A stretch of 64,000 bases of DNA. It comes from Planctomyces sp. SH-PL62 (lineage in GTDB: Bacteria > Planctomycetota > Planctomycetia > Planctomycetales > Planctomycetaceae). Shown here in pieces: positions 43,375-52,452 of the stretch (its first letter is position 1; every line of letters begins with the position of its first letter). The stretch lies in assembly GCA_945893045.1 (NCBI GenBank), contig CAMDEA010000008.1, positions 27,269-91,268 on the forward strand, read 5' to 3'. The position numbers were made by a program, and so were the translations under genes. The notes beneath the pieces were generated by a model. That model had not been told where the DNA came from. It worked only from the letters and a program-made list of their open reading frames with translations, and searched no databases.

Positions 43375-44687
43375 CTGCAACACTGACCGACATCGTGACA
43401 GGCTTTAGCCGCACTGCTTTTGAAGCGTTCCTCGAATCGCGTGACGAACCCGATTGGATCGTGGACGCGCGGCGGAAGGCGTTTGACCTGTATCAGGATC
43501 ATCTGGCCGTGCCGCTGGACCCGGAGGAATGGAAGCGAGTCGAGACACGCACATTTCGGCCGGACCAATTTCATGTCCGCTCTGAGCCGTCCGAATCGGC
43601 GACGTTTGGATCGCTGATGCAGGATCGGGCGGAGTTTGCCGGGACAGTGACCCACGTTGATGGGCATGCGACGCGAGCGACGCTCGATCAGAAATTTGCC
43701 AAGCAAGGCGTGCTGTTTGGTGATCTAAGAACGTTGCTGGTGGAGCATCGTGAGAAGCTGGAGCCGTACTTCGGTAAGCGTGGCGTGCAAGCCCGGCGCG
43801 ATCGGTTCGCCAGTTGGCACGCGGCGTTTTGGACCGGCGGGACGGTGCTGTTCGTGCCGCGCGGAGTGACAATCAACGAACCGCTCAACAGTTTGATCGG
43901 ACTGAGCGCGGCGGGAGCGGCGGACTTCAGTCACACGCTCGTCATCTTGGAAGATGGAGCTTCCGCGACGCTGCTGGAAGAGACTTCGTCGGCGACGGCA
44001 GATGCGGCAGGACTGCATGTCGGCGCGGTGGAACTCATTCTCGGCAAAGAGGCGAGACTGCGGTACGTCCAATTGCAGAACTGGAACGACAAGACGTGGC
44101 ACTTCGCGCATCAGACGGGGCGAATCGAATCGAACGGCATGTTGCAGTGGACGGTCGGCGGACTCGGAGCCAAGCTGGCTCACATTCATCAGGACGTGCA
44201 TCTCGACGGTCGCGGTGCCGAGGCCGAAGTCAACGGCGTGACGTTCGCGACGAACCGGCAAGTCCTTTCGTACTACACGCAGCAATGGCACAACGCGCCG
44301 GATACTCGCAGTGACTTGCTCTACAAAGACGTGATCCGCGACCGTGCCCGCGTCGTCTGGCGCGGCATGATTAAGGTTGCTCCGGAAGCTCAGAAGACGG
44401 ACGGCTATCAGCGCAATGACGCGCTCATGTTGTCGGATGCCTGCCGCGTGGATGCGATCCCCGGATTGGAAATCGAAGCCGACGATGTCCGCTGCACACA
44501 CGGCGCGACGGCCGGCCGAGTCGATCGCGAGCAGATTTTCTACTGCATGGCGCGCGGCTTATCCGAGTTCGAGGCGATGCATGTGATCGTCCAAGGCTTC
44601 TTGCAGATTGTTTCGGATCGAATCCCAGTCGAGTTGGTTCGTGAGACGCTGAACCAAGCGGTCGAGCGAAAGCTGGGAATCGGTTAG
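43371..44687 (+). CDS. sufD: Fe-S cluster assembly protein SufD
   Basis: A 438-residue SufD, paralogue of SufB and partner in the SufBC2D complex. It has ASWHAAFWTGGTVLFVPRGV, ILEDGASATLLEETSS, QLQNWNDKTWHFAHQTGRIE and ARVVWRGMIKVAPEAQKTDG, with the conserved His in CTHGATAGRVDREQIFYCMA. It starts in a four-base overlap with the Nudix gene. A repeat begins immediately after its TAG stop. The N-terminal 130 residues are variable as usual for SufD. Confidence 0.94.
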   Translation: MTATLTDIVTGFSRTAFEAFLESRDEPDWIVDARRKAFDLYQDHLAVPLDPEEWKRVETRTFRPDQFHVRSEPSESATFGSLMQDRAEFAGTVTHVDGHATRATLDQKFAKQGVLFGDLRTLLVEHREKLEPYFGKRGVQARRDRFASWHAAFWTGGTVLFVPRGVTINEPLNSLIGLSAAGAADFSHTLVILEDGASATLLEETSSATADAAGLHVGAVELILGKEARLRYVQLQNWNDKTWHFAHQTGRIESNGMLQWTVGGLGAKLAHIHQDVHLDGRGAEAEVNGVTFATNRQVLSYYTQQWHNAPDTRSDLLYKDVIRDRARVVWRGMIKVAPEAQKTDGYQRNDALMLSDACRVDAIPGLEIEADDVRCTHGATAGRVDREQIFYCMARGLSEFEAMHVIVQGFLQIVSDRIPVELVRETLNQAVERKLGIG

Positions 44688-44767
44688 CTGTGGCGCACGC
44701 GGCTCGCGTGCGTGGATTGATCAGTCTCATACAAAGAGGAGACGCACGCGGGCCGCGTGCGCGACAG
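44688..44767. repeat. Palindromic repeat family L between sufD and the Rieske-DUF59 gene
   Basis: Two hairpins with the word GCGCACGCGG and its mirror, at 44688-44713 and 44742-44767, directly after the sufD stop. A shorter related pair is at 54801-54852 (AGGCCGCGTGCG). AGAGGAG in the loop (about 44734-44740) is far from the next ATG. Confidence 0.75.
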
Positions 44768-44770
44768 GCT

Positions 44771-45496
44771 ATGTTTGAACGAGTTGCTGCTGTCACGGAA
44801 ATTCCGCCGAACGGGCGGAAGTCGATCATTGTGGATGATGTGCCGGCGCTGTTGGTGCGCGTTGGCAACGATTTCTTCGCCGTCGAAGACGTTTGCTCGC
44901 ACGACGGTCAGCCGTTGACGGATGGGCCGGTCGCCGACGGGGCGATCACCTGTCCGCGTCATGGAGCGAAGTTTGATCTTAAGAATGGCAAGCCCGTGTG
45001 CATGCCGGCGACACGAGGAATCGAAACCTTCGCCGTGCAAGTCCGCGACGGTGAGATCTTCGTAGGCCCGGCTGGTTCCGAACCTCCAGTGATGCCGAGC
45101 GTCACGGCCCCGACACATGTCCTCGCTCCGAGCAACATCCCGGTTGTCTCTGCCGCTGCGACCAGCAGCGATCAAGTGCCGACTCCTGCACCGGGAGCGG
45201 ACGACGACATCCGGCTCATCGACGCGTTGAAGCAGGTCATCGACCCCGAATTGATGGTCAACATTGTGGACTTGGGCCTCGTCTATTCGGTCAATCGAGA
45301 CGACCGAAAGATCTATGTCGAGATGACACTCACCAGTCCCGCGTGTCCGGCTGGGCCACAGATTGTGCAGCAATCGAAGATGGCGCTGGAACGACTGCGC
45401 GATGTCGATGAAGCGGAGATCAAGCTGGTGATGACACCGCCGTGGACGCCGGATCGGATGACCGATGAGGCGAAGGACATGCTCGGCATTTTTTAA
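44771..45496 (+). CDS. Rieske-type ferredoxin fused to a DUF59/SufT-like domain
   Basis: A 241-residue two-domain protein. The N-terminal 100 residues form a Rieske-type [2Fe-2S] domain with ligands Cys42, His44, Cys61 and His64 (VCSHDG and CPRHG). A Pro/Ala-rich linker (about 100-145) leads to a DUF59 (MIP18/SufT/PaaD-like) domain with LKQVIDPELMVNIVDLGLVY and the conserved Cys192 in LTSPACPAGP. DUF59 proteins help deliver Fe-S clusters. Placement after sufD supports a late assembly or transfer role. ATG 44771 gives a clean N-terminus; an upstream in-frame start would run through the palindrome. Seeing both domains in one chain is uncommon to my knowledge. Confidence 0.88.
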   Translation: MFERVAAVTEIPPNGRKSIIVDDVPALLVRVGNDFFAVEDVCSHDGQPLTDGPVADGAITCPRHGAKFDLKNGKPVCMPATRGIETFAVQVRDGEIFVGPAGSEPPVMPSVTAPTHVLAPSNIPVVSAAATSSDQVPTPAPGADDDIRLIDALKQVIDPELMVNIVDLGLVYSVNRDDRKIYVEMTLTSPACPAGPQIVQQSKMALERLRDVDEAEIKLVMTPPWTPDRMTDEAKDMLGIF

Positions 45497-45550
45497 GTAG
45501 ACGAGTCACTCCGTGACTCGAATGTTCCGGTCACGGAGTGACCGGTCTAC
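45497..45550. repeat. GTAG-type hairpin pair family M, copy 1
   Basis: Left unit GTAGACGAGTCACTCCGTGA (then CTCG) and right unit, on the minus strand, GTAGACCGGTCACTCCGTGA (then CCG), separated by AATGTTC. Each folds on its own and both have GTAG outermost. It starts at the first base after a stop codon. A near-identical copy is at 56228-56281. Confidence 0.9.
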
Positions 45551-45564
45551 TTTTTCGCCGCAGG

Positions 45565-46164
45565 TCAGATCGCTCCGACGTGTCCCGCCTCGAAGAGTCT
45601 CGCGTCGACTTGGCGGCGGCGGCGTTCGATCGCGGGAGTGAGCACGCGCGTGTGGGGAATCGTGCAGACGTATTCGCAGATTTCCCAGACGTCGTCTTCG
45701 GCCGTCGTCCAGCTAAGGTGATCGAAGCGATGGAGATTGACCGGGCGTGAGAAAGTCCGCAGCGTCTTTTCGCCGGCCGCATTGAAGTAGTGCTCGTAGT
45801 ACGACATCACCAGTTCGCGGAGCGTGCGATAGACCGGTTCGCGGAATCGCAGTCCGGCGTAATTCGATTTCGCGATCGCTCCCCAGCGACCGTGTTCGCG
45901 AAAGACGGCCAGGAAATGGTCGTCGTCGCGGACCGCTTCCAAGTCAACGATGAGCGGCGGAACTCCGTTGACGTCGAGTGCGGCGGCGGCGAACAACGCC
46001 CCCTCGGCGCAGTGAGCCAAACGATCGCGGATGACACGGCGTGGCGAGCGGCAGGCAGTCTCGTGGTGGTAGCGGACTTCGTTATCCAGAAACGCTTGGA
46101 TCTTGGCGGGGCGATCCAAGCTCTTCAGCAACCGGAGTTCTTCTGGTGAAAAGCGTTCCTCCAT
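45565..46164 (-). CDS. Conserved hypothetical protein, possible transglutaminase-like fold
   Basis: A 199-residue soluble protein. A Cys-containing helix start (RLAHCAEGALFAAAAL, Cys52) is followed by a His strand (VRDDDHFLAVF, His83), a spacing that resembles the Cys-His pair of transglutaminase/papain-like folds; the third catalytic residue is not evident. No signal peptide. It lies alone between repeats and a convergent suf operon. The assignment is a weak structural guess. Confidence 0.5.
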   Translation of the reverse strand: MEERFSPEELRLLKSLDRPAKIQAFLDNEVRYHHETACRSPRRVIRDRLAHCAEGALFAAAALDVNGVPPLIVDLEAVRDDDHFLAVFREHGRWGAIAKSNYAGLRFREPVYRTLRELVMSYYEHYFNAAGEKTLRTFSRPVNLHRFDHLSWTTAEDDVWEICEYVCTIPHTRVLTPAIERRRRQVDARLFEAGHVGAI

Positions 46165-46218
46165 GAGCCTTCCTTTCGTCGAGCCAGTCGTTTCGGAAAG
46201 TTGTGCTGTCGCCCCCGA

Positions 46219-46713
46219 TCAACTGAGACTATTCACGGGATCGAACTGTCCGGACAAGCGTGTGACCGCTTCCGCCGGATTCATGTTCATCAGCACTCGG
46301 CCGCCTGTACTCCAGCGGCCACGTTGATAGTGAAAGACAGCGGCGGCATCGCGGACGGTGTCCACGGCGGCCAGGCCCTCCATGTCGCCCCCGGCAATCG
46401 CCTCGAACCGAATGTGGATGCCGACAAAGGCGGTCAGCAGGCCGGTGTCGCACGCGCGAGCGAATGTCACTTCGCTCTGCCAATCGCCGTCGAGCCATTT
46501 CAAACCGCGCGGCTTACCGGACAGGCGTGCGAGGTCGAAAAACTTGGCTTCCAATTGCTCGCGTTGCAGACGGAACAACTTCAAAGCGTGCTCCGTTTCG
46601 GATTGGCGTCGAGCGGCTCGCCAGGGACCAAGCACCCGGCGTGTGATCCAAGCTCCCGCGCCGAGGACAACGACCACTGCCAGCGCGAGTAGAACAATCT
46701 GTGTGGAAGACAT
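46219..46713 (-). CDS. Hypothetical membrane-anchored protein
   Basis: A 164-residue protein with one N-terminal transmembrane helix (IVLLALAVVVVLGAGAWI), a basic helical segment RRVLGPWRAARRQSETEHAL, and a compact soluble domain containing LDGDWQSEVTFARACDTGLL and VFHYQRGRWSTGGRVLMNM. Cytoplasmic or periplasmic orientation is uncertain. ATG 46713 has GGAG 6 bases upstream. The family is not recognised. It follows the histidine kinase gene on the same strand with a 45-base gap, so they may be co-transcribed. Confidence 0.65.
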   Translation of the reverse strand: MSSTQIVLLALAVVVVLGAGAWITRRVLGPWRAARRQSETEHALKLFRLQREQLEAKFFDLARLSGKPRGLKWLDGDWQSEVTFARACDTGLLTAFVGIHIRFEAIAGGDMEGLAAVDTVRDAAAVFHYQRGRWSTGGRVLMNMNPAEAVTRLSGQFDPVNSLS

Positions 46714-46758
46714 ATTCGGCTCCTGGGCTTTCTGGGGTCGCATGGTACGCGCACGCCG

Positions 46759-48417
46759 TCAAGCTTCCAAGGGGGGAGATGGGAGCGGGCTTGAATCAAA
46801 CACACGTTCCTCGGATGGCAACAGGACATGAAACATCGAGCCGCGCGGCAGAGCGGGTTCGTGCCACAACTGGCCTCCGTGGCCTTCGATGATCGTTTTG
46901 CAGAGTGACAAACCCAATCCGAGTCCTTCCGGTTTGGTGGTCTCGAAAGCTTTGAAAAGCTTCGGCAGCCTTTCCTCGGAAACTCCGCAACCGCAGTCAA
47001 TCACCGAAAGGCGTAACCAACCAGCACGCTGATTGCGCAACTCGACTCGGAGTTGTCGGTCGGCGGGAGGAATCTCTTCCATCGCTTCCAGTCCGTTGCG
47101 GATCAAGTCGATCAAGACCTGCGTGATTTCCGCGCGGTCGGCAAAGGCATTGGGGCGAGGTTCGTCGACGGCGAGTTGAATCGAGATATCAGCCCAGCGC
47201 CGATCGAATCGCGCGATTCGCGACGCATCCACCAGGAGCGGTGCCAGGTCGATCCAGCGGCGGTTCATCTCGTGGCGGCGAGCGAATCCGATCATCTCGC
47301 TGATGGTGTGATCGGCGTCACCGGCCTCCTCGATGATCATGACCAACGTCTCACGCAATTCCTCGTGAAAGGTGGGTTGGTCATGATCCAGATCGTTAAT
47401 GAGAGCCTGCGCCAAGTTGCCGACGTTGCCGATGGGATGCTTGACCCGGTGCGCAATTCCGGCCGCCAATTCGCCCAGCATTCGCAACCGTCCCGCGTGA
47501 AACAGTTGCGAATTGAGTTGCCGCAATTCCGCTTCGGACTTACGGCGTTCGGTGACATCGACCGCGCTGGCTAACCAGGCGGATTGACCTTCCAAGGCAA
47601 TCGGGGCGACGGTCAGATCGATCCAACGCTCATCTCCGGATTTCGTCAGCAGCGCGACTTCACGCCGCCAACTCGGACGTTGATCGCGCACACAACCCTC
47701 GACGGAACGCCGCGCTTCGGTTTGAAATTCGGAACGAATCAGCCCCAGCAGATCGGACCTCAACAATTCGGTGGCGCTGTAGCCGCTGAGTTTGGCGAAG
47801 GCAGGATTCACATAGACGGCTTGGCCCTCGCGTTGGATCGCCACCAATGCGGGAATCGTTTCGGCGAGCGTGCGGAATTTGGCCTCGCTTTCTCGCAACT
47901 GTTGCTCAGCGCGTCGCCGGGCCGTGACGTCGCGAGCAATCATCAGATACGCCACCTCGCCGAAGTAATCGACCACGGAATAGGTCACCGCCACGTCGAT
48001 GATCGTACCGTCGACGCGGCGATACTGAGCTTCAAATTCGCTGGTCTTGGGACTGAAGACCGACACCACCGAACTGCGCATCGAAAGCGTCGGGATACCG
48101 AGTTCAAAATCGGCTCGGCACATCCGCGAGAGCTGTTCTCGCGAGCGGCCCAATAATTCCGGAAGACGGTCGTTGAATTCCCGCAACGTTTCCTGGCTGC
48201 CCGCCACCACAAAGACCGCATCCGGCGAGTTCTCAAACAGGATGCGATACCGCACCTCGGCCGTGCTGTCCGTCGCTGCATTCAAGGGCTGTTCGTCACG
48301 CCTTCCCCACGGGGTAAGTTTCCGCAGCGAGTCAACCAATCGAGACAACACCGTTGCCGCCGGAGCACCATTTCGTGACAGGGTGTGACTGGGACATTGA
48401 TCGACGCGACGGTTCAT
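46759..48417 (-). CDS. Soluble sensor histidine kinase with two PAS domains
   Basis: A 552-residue kinase with no membrane helix. PAS1 begins near RYRILFENSPDAVFVVAGSQ, PAS2 near FRTLAETIPALVAIQREGQA; each ends in a PAC-like segment (ARDVTARRRAE, AVDVTERRKSE). The H-box reads ELAAGIAHRVKHPIGNVGNL, and the ATPase motifs are LIDLIRNGLEAM, VIDCGCGVSEE and GLGLGLSLCKTIIEGHGG. This resembles NtrB/HupT-type kinases that act on NtrC-like regulators. No response regulator is adjacent. The start is uncertain: ATG 48417 has GGAG 11 bases before it; an upstream ATG at 48468 is possible. Confidence 0.87.
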   Translation of the reverse strand: MNRRVDQCPSHTLSRNGAPAATVLSRLVDSLRKLTPWGRRDEQPLNAATDSTAEVRYRILFENSPDAVFVVAGSQETLREFNDRLPELLGRSREQLSRMCRADFELGIPTLSMRSSVVSVFSPKTSEFEAQYRRVDGTIIDVAVTYSVVDYFGEVAYLMIARDVTARRRAEQQLRESEAKFRTLAETIPALVAIQREGQAVYVNPAFAKLSGYSATELLRSDLLGLIRSEFQTEARRSVEGCVRDQRPSWRREVALLTKSGDERWIDLTVAPIALEGQSAWLASAVDVTERRKSEAELRQLNSQLFHAGRLRMLGELAAGIAHRVKHPIGNVGNLAQALINDLDHDQPTFHEELRETLVMIIEEAGDADHTISEMIGFARRHEMNRRWIDLAPLLVDASRIARFDRRWADISIQLAVDEPRPNAFADRAEITQVLIDLIRNGLEAMEEIPPADRQLRVELRNQRAGWLRLSVIDCGCGVSEERLPKLFKAFETTKPEGLGLGLSLCKTIIEGHGGQLWHEPALPRGSMFHVLLPSEERVFDSSPLPSPPLEA

Positions 48418-48555
48418 GACGACGTGAATCTCCAGAAGGATGCCACCTGAGCCAGCGGCTGACATCATAGTCAGGTTCGTTCACGCCAGGGCAGTCAACA
48501 GTTCTGACCCCAGGCGAGCGGGGCAGCATCAGGCCAATGGCAAAGCCATTAGAAA

Positions 48556-48621
48556 GTAGCAGGCACATTCCATGTGCCGTCAGCCTGAGAATTGCCACGG
48601 CACATGGAATGCGCCTGCTAC
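48556..48621. repeat. GTAG-type hairpin pair family N, copy 1
   Basis: Mirrored 25-base units starting GTAGCAGGCACATTCCATGT at 48556-48580 and 48597-48621, GTAG outermost. The flanking and loop sequence (GCCATTAGAAA, GTCAGCCTGAGAATTGC) is shared with the copy at 63869-63935, so the conserved element is about 90 bases long. The rest of the 48418-48710 gap holds nothing else clear. Confidence 0.88.
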
Positions 48622-48710
48622 GAAAGAGGTCCGTCCGCTTCGTGTCTTCGCGTCTGGAGGATTGATACTCTTTCCGCCCGACTCAGCCTCACCACTTGTG
48701 GAGCAGCATC

Positions 48711-50762
48711 ATGCGATTGACCTGGCTTGGTGTGTTTGTAACCGCCGTTGCTTTCCTTGCCCTTCGCTCGACCAGCGCCGATGGCCCAGCGGACAACGAT
48801 CCCGCGAAGGTGAAGCCCATTCCGCCGGCGGGTATTGAAGTGCCGGAAGAGGAACGCGATGACCTCGAAGACGGTCTCAAGAAGCTCAAAATCGCGATCG
48901 ACGAACTCACGCAGAAGAAGGACGCCCGCACGCAGGAACTGCTACCGGATGTGATGATCTATCACAAGGCGGTCAACGACGCGCTGACCTATCACGAGTT
49001 CTTCAAGCCGCAGGAGATCAACACGGCGAAGTCGCTGCTCAACGACGGACTGGCTCGCGCGGAGCAGTTGAAGCGGGGCGAGGCTCCGTGGACGACCGCA
49101 ACCGGAATGATCCCGCGCGGGTATGTCTCGAAGATCGACGGCAGCGTGCAGCCGTATGGATTGATCGTGCCGGAGTCTTTCACGCCGACCGGTCCGCATC
49201 GCTGGCGCTTGGACTTGTGGTTTCACGGGCGAGGCGAAGTGCTCAGCGAGGTCAACTTTCTGGAGGACCGCCGCAAGAACAAAGGGCAATTCACTCCGGC
49301 TGACACGATCGTGCTGCATCCCTACGGCCGCTACTGCAATGCGAACAAACTGGCGGGTGAGATCGACTCGCTTGAAGCGATGGAATCGGTGAAGCGTCGT
49401 TATCGCATCGACGATGATCGGATCGCAGTGCGCGGGTTCTCGATGGGCGGAGCCGCTTGCTGGCAATTCGCCGTGCATTACACCGACCGCTGGGCGGCCG
49501 CCGCTCCGGGAGCCGGCTTCTCAGAGACGCCCGACTTTTTGAAGGTCTTCCAAAACGAAACGCTCGAACCGACGTGGTATGAGCAAAAGCTGTGGCACAT
49601 GTATGACTGCACGGACTGGGCGGCGAATCTCGCGCAGCTTCCGACCGTCGCCTACAGCGGCGACAAAGACCGACAGAAGCAAGCGGCCGACGTCATGGCC
49701 ACGGCGCTCAAGGTCGAAGGGATTGAACTCACGCATCTCATCGGGCCCGATACGGCTCACGCCTATCATCCGGTCACAAAGCTCGAAGTCGACCGCCGCA
49801 TGGACAGCATCATGGCGCTCGGCCGCAATCCGCTGCCGCTCGATGTCCGTTTCACAACGTTCACGCTCCGCTACAACCGCATGAATTGGATCACGGTCAA
49901 TGCACTCGGCGAACACTGGGAGCGAGCGACCGTGCGGGGAACCATCCAGACGAATCCGCTGCAGGCCGCCATCCTGCTAAATGTCGCGAATGTCGAGGCG
50001 CTCACGCTGTCGATTCCCGCCGGGCATGTCCCGTTCAACACGGACCTTCCCGTGAAAGTGCATGTCATCGACGAAGACAACGATCTAGCCATTGTTGCTC
50101 CGAAGGCGGGTTCGGATCGATCGTGGACCGTCTCCCTAAAGAAAGACGAGGGGACATGGACTCTGGGAGCTCCGGCCAGCGACGAACTTCGCAAACGGCA
50201 CGGCCTGCAAGGCCCGATCGACGATGCGTTCCTGGACTCGTTCGTCTTCGTCCGTCCGACCGGTAAGGCATCGCACGAGGCGATTGAAAAATGGACGCAG
50301 TCGGAACTCAGCCACGCCATTGTGCATTGGCGGCAGCAGTTTCGAGGTCACGCTCGCGTGAAGGACGACACGGCCATCACCGATGCCGACATCGCCAACA
50401 ACAATCTTGTCCTCTGGGGCGACCCGACGAGCAACGCGGTCTTGAAGAAGATCGCCGACAACCTGCCGATCCATTGGGGCGAGACCGAAGTCGTGGTCGG
50501 CGACCGCAAGTTCCCGGCCGAGCATCATGCCGCCATCGCGATCTATCCGAACCCGCTGAATCCGAATCGGTATGTCGTGCTCAACAGCAGCTTCACGTAT
50601 CGCGAGTACGACTATCTCAACAACGCTCGGCAAGTTCCGAAGCTCCCCGATTGGGCGATCGTCGATGTTCGTACTCGGCCGAACAGCCGCTTTCCCGGCA
50701 AGGTGGTCGATGCCGACTTCTTCGATGAACGCTGGCAACTCAAGCCGGCGCATGGTGAGTAG
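48711..50762 (+). CDS. Secreted alpha/beta-hydrolase, prolyl oligopeptidase-like
   Basis: A 683-residue exported protein. The signal peptide is MRLTWLGVFVTAVAFLAL with a cleavage-like site near STSADG. An N-terminal helical region (about 30-130) is followed by an alpha/beta hydrolase domain with LDLWFHGRGEVLSEVNF (oxyanion-type HGRG), the nucleophile elbow VRGFSMGGAACWQFA, and candidate Asp/His in VAYSGDKDRQ and PDTAHAYHP. The C-terminal 300 residues (LRYNRMNWITVNALGEHWER) form a second domain typical of planctomycete peptidase-like proteins. ATG 48711 follows GTGGAG. Likely a periplasmic peptidase or esterase. Confidence 0.82.
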   Translation: MRLTWLGVFVTAVAFLALRSTSADGPADNDPAKVKPIPPAGIEVPEEERDDLEDGLKKLKIAIDELTQKKDARTQELLPDVMIYHKAVNDALTYHEFFKPQEINTAKSLLNDGLARAEQLKRGEAPWTTATGMIPRGYVSKIDGSVQPYGLIVPESFTPTGPHRWRLDLWFHGRGEVLSEVNFLEDRRKNKGQFTPADTIVLHPYGRYCNANKLAGEIDSLEAMESVKRRYRIDDDRIAVRGFSMGGAACWQFAVHYTDRWAAAAPGAGFSETPDFLKVFQNETLEPTWYEQKLWHMYDCTDWAANLAQLPTVAYSGDKDRQKQAADVMATALKVEGIELTHLIGPDTAHAYHPVTKLEVDRRMDSIMALGRNPLPLDVRFTTFTLRYNRMNWITVNALGEHWERATVRGTIQTNPLQAAILLNVANVEALTLSIPAGHVPFNTDLPVKVHVIDEDNDLAIVAPKAGSDRSWTVSLKKDEGTWTLGAPASDELRKRHGLQGPIDDAFLDSFVFVRPTGKASHEAIEKWTQSELSHAIVHWRQQFRGHARVKDDTAITDADIANNNLVLWGDPTSNAVLKKIADNLPIHWGETEVVVGDRKFPAEHHAAIAIYPNPLNPNRYVVLNSSFTYREYDYLNNARQVPKLPDWAIVDVRTRPNSRFPGKVVDADFFDERWQLKPAHGE

Positions 50763-50786
50763 CTTTAGTTTTGGAATGACAGCCTT

Positions 50787-50831
50787 CAGCCATCAGCTTT
50801 CAGCCAACAGCCGGCTGAAAGCTGATGGCTG
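50787..50831. repeat. Palindromic repeat family O
   Basis: Perfect 19-base arms CAGCCATCAGCTTTCAGCC at 50787-50805 and its complement at 50813-50831 with a 7-base spacer. It lies between the hydrolase and kelch genes. Confidence 0.85.
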
Positions 50832-50854
50832 TTATCACAAACTCAGGAGACGCA

Positions 50855-51859
50855 ATGAGACACTTACTCGCCATTTCGCTTGTCGTACTCTGGGCACGAC
50901 CGACACTCGCAGAAGATCCGATACTCAATTGGGTGAAAGTCACCGACAAAGCCGGCTGGCAGCCAAGAGATTCCCAGGGCGAGGTCGTCTTCAAAGACCA
51001 ATTGTGGATCTTCGGCGGTTGGTTCGATTCGTATCACGCTCCGCCGCGCGATGTGTGGAGTTCGCCTGACGGCAAGACGTGGAAAAAGGTGACGGACGAT
51101 GCTCCGTGGAAGCACAGCGACTTGCCGATGACGCTGACGTTTCAAGACAAGATGTGGTTCATGGGTGGCTGGTACAATGGCCGCTTGCCGGGTCACTCGG
51201 CCAGCAACGAAGTCTGGTGGTCCACCGACGGAGCGAAGTGGGAACAGGCGACCGCGAAAGCTGGTTGGACTCCGCGCATCGCAGCGGCGGTGGTTGAGTT
51301 CAAAGGCCGCATGTGGATGCTCGGCGGGACCGAGAACTATTACTTCGGTGACGACAGCAGTTTGAAGAACGACGTCTGGTCCTCGGCCGACGGCAAAGAA
51401 TGGAAGCAGCACACGGCCAACGCTGGCTGGTCTCCGCGAGCGTATCACCAGGCGGCGGTGCTCAACGGCAAGATGTACGTCTTCGGCGGCGGCAACTACG
51501 TCCCGAAATATCACGGAGTCAACGACGTCTGGAGCTCTGAAGACGGCGAGCATTGGACGCAACTCACCGAGCACGCTGGCTGGTCACCGCGACTGTGGTT
51601 CTCGTCGGTCGTGTATCGCGATCACATCTGGGTGCTCGGTGGCTGGTCGAATAACCCGTCGAAAAATTGGGGCGACGTCTGGTACTCCAAAGACGGCAAG
51701 GATTGGAAGCAGCTCAAGTCTGAAGTGGTCTGGAAAGAGCGGCACGAGCTTTCGGCCTACATCTTGCAAGACAAGCTCTGGATCGCGGGCGGCCACGCGC
51801 AGCCGCTTAGCAGCGAGGTTTGGTCGCTGGACGTTCCGAAAACTTTTGGCAACGAGTAA
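50855..51859 (+). CDS. Secreted kelch-type beta-propeller protein
   Basis: A 334-residue exported protein with signal peptide MRHLLAISLVVLWARPTLAE. The rest is about six kelch-like repeats, each with a hydrophobic strand and paired Gly (for example LWIFGGWFDSY, MWFMGGWYNG, MWMLGGTENY, MYVFGGGNYV, IWVLGGWSNN, LWIAGGH) alternating with DVWSSPDGKTWKKVT-type strands, which would close one six-bladed propeller. No catalytic motif is seen. A ribosome site AGGAG lies 6 bases before the ATG. It follows the hydrolase gene on the same strand after a 92-base gap containing a palindrome. Confidence 0.85.
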   Translation: MRHLLAISLVVLWARPTLAEDPILNWVKVTDKAGWQPRDSQGEVVFKDQLWIFGGWFDSYHAPPRDVWSSPDGKTWKKVTDDAPWKHSDLPMTLTFQDKMWFMGGWYNGRLPGHSASNEVWWSTDGAKWEQATAKAGWTPRIAAAVVEFKGRMWMLGGTENYYFGDDSSLKNDVWSSADGKEWKQHTANAGWSPRAYHQAAVLNGKMYVFGGGNYVPKYHGVNDVWSSEDGEHWTQLTEHAGWSPRLWFSSVVYRDHIWVLGGWSNNPSKNWGDVWYSKDGKDWKQLKSEVVWKERHELSAYILQDKLWIAGGHAQPLSSEVWSLDVPKTFGNE

Positions 51860-51893
51860 AGATCACGGCGACTCTGGCGAATGACGAACTCAT

Positions 51894-51956
51894 GAGCCGC
51901 AAGGCGCTAGCCGCGGGTCGATGACAGCAACCCGCGGCTAGCGCCTCGCGGCTCAC
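51894..51956. repeat. Palindromic repeat family P
   Basis: Arms at 51894-51918 and 51930-51956 (GAGCCGCAAGGCGCTAGCCG and its complement with small differences). It separates the kelch gene from the DUF4870 gene. Confidence 0.82.
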
Positions 51957-51975
51957 TTGAAGAAGGGACCGTACC

Positions 51976-52452
51976 ATGAGCTTGTCCGACGAAATCGAAC
52001 GTCTCCAACGCCTGCATGAATCCGGCGCGCTGTCGGATGAAGAGTTCGCTCAAGCCAAGGCGAACTTGTTGAGCAACAAACCTGGCTTTCCCGATTTCCA
52101 AGTTCCCGGCGGCGCGGCGAAGTGGTGGATGGTGGGTCTGCATTTGTCGCAGTTCGCGGGGTATGTGGCCCCCTTGGCCGGCTTCGTCGTGCCGATCGTG
52201 ATTTGGCAGGTCACGAAAGAGAACTATCCCGAAATCGACGAGCACGGCCGCACGGTCGCGAATTGGATCATCAGCCATCTGCTTTACATCTTGATCAGCG
52301 CCCTGTTGACGATCGTCGGGGTCGGTATCCCATTGCTGATCGTCCTGGCCATCCTGGGGATCGTCTTCCCACTCATTGGAGCCATCCGAGCCGCGGACGG
52401 AACCTGCTGGAAGTACCCGCTGACGATCGAGTTTCTGGCTCCGAACAATTAG
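51976..52452 (+). CDS. DUF4870 membrane protein with SHOCT-like N-terminus
   Basis: A 158-residue protein. The N-terminal helix pair LQRLHESGALSDEEFAQAKA is a SHOCT-like segment, often found at protein ends as an oligomerising motif. Then come three to four membrane segments: LHLSQFAGYVAPLAGFVVPI, WIISHLLYILISALLTIV and IPLLIVLAILGIVFPLIGAI, in a DUF4870 pattern. Function unknown. Its stop overlaps the stop of the convergent gene by four bases. Confidence 0.8.
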   Translation: MSLSDEIERLQRLHESGALSDEEFAQAKANLLSNKPGFPDFQVPGGAAKWWMVGLHLSQFAGYVAPLAGFVVPIVIWQVTKENYPEIDEHGRTVANWIISHLLYILISALLTIVGVGIPLLIVLAILGIVFPLIGAIRAADGTCWKYPLTIEFLAPNN

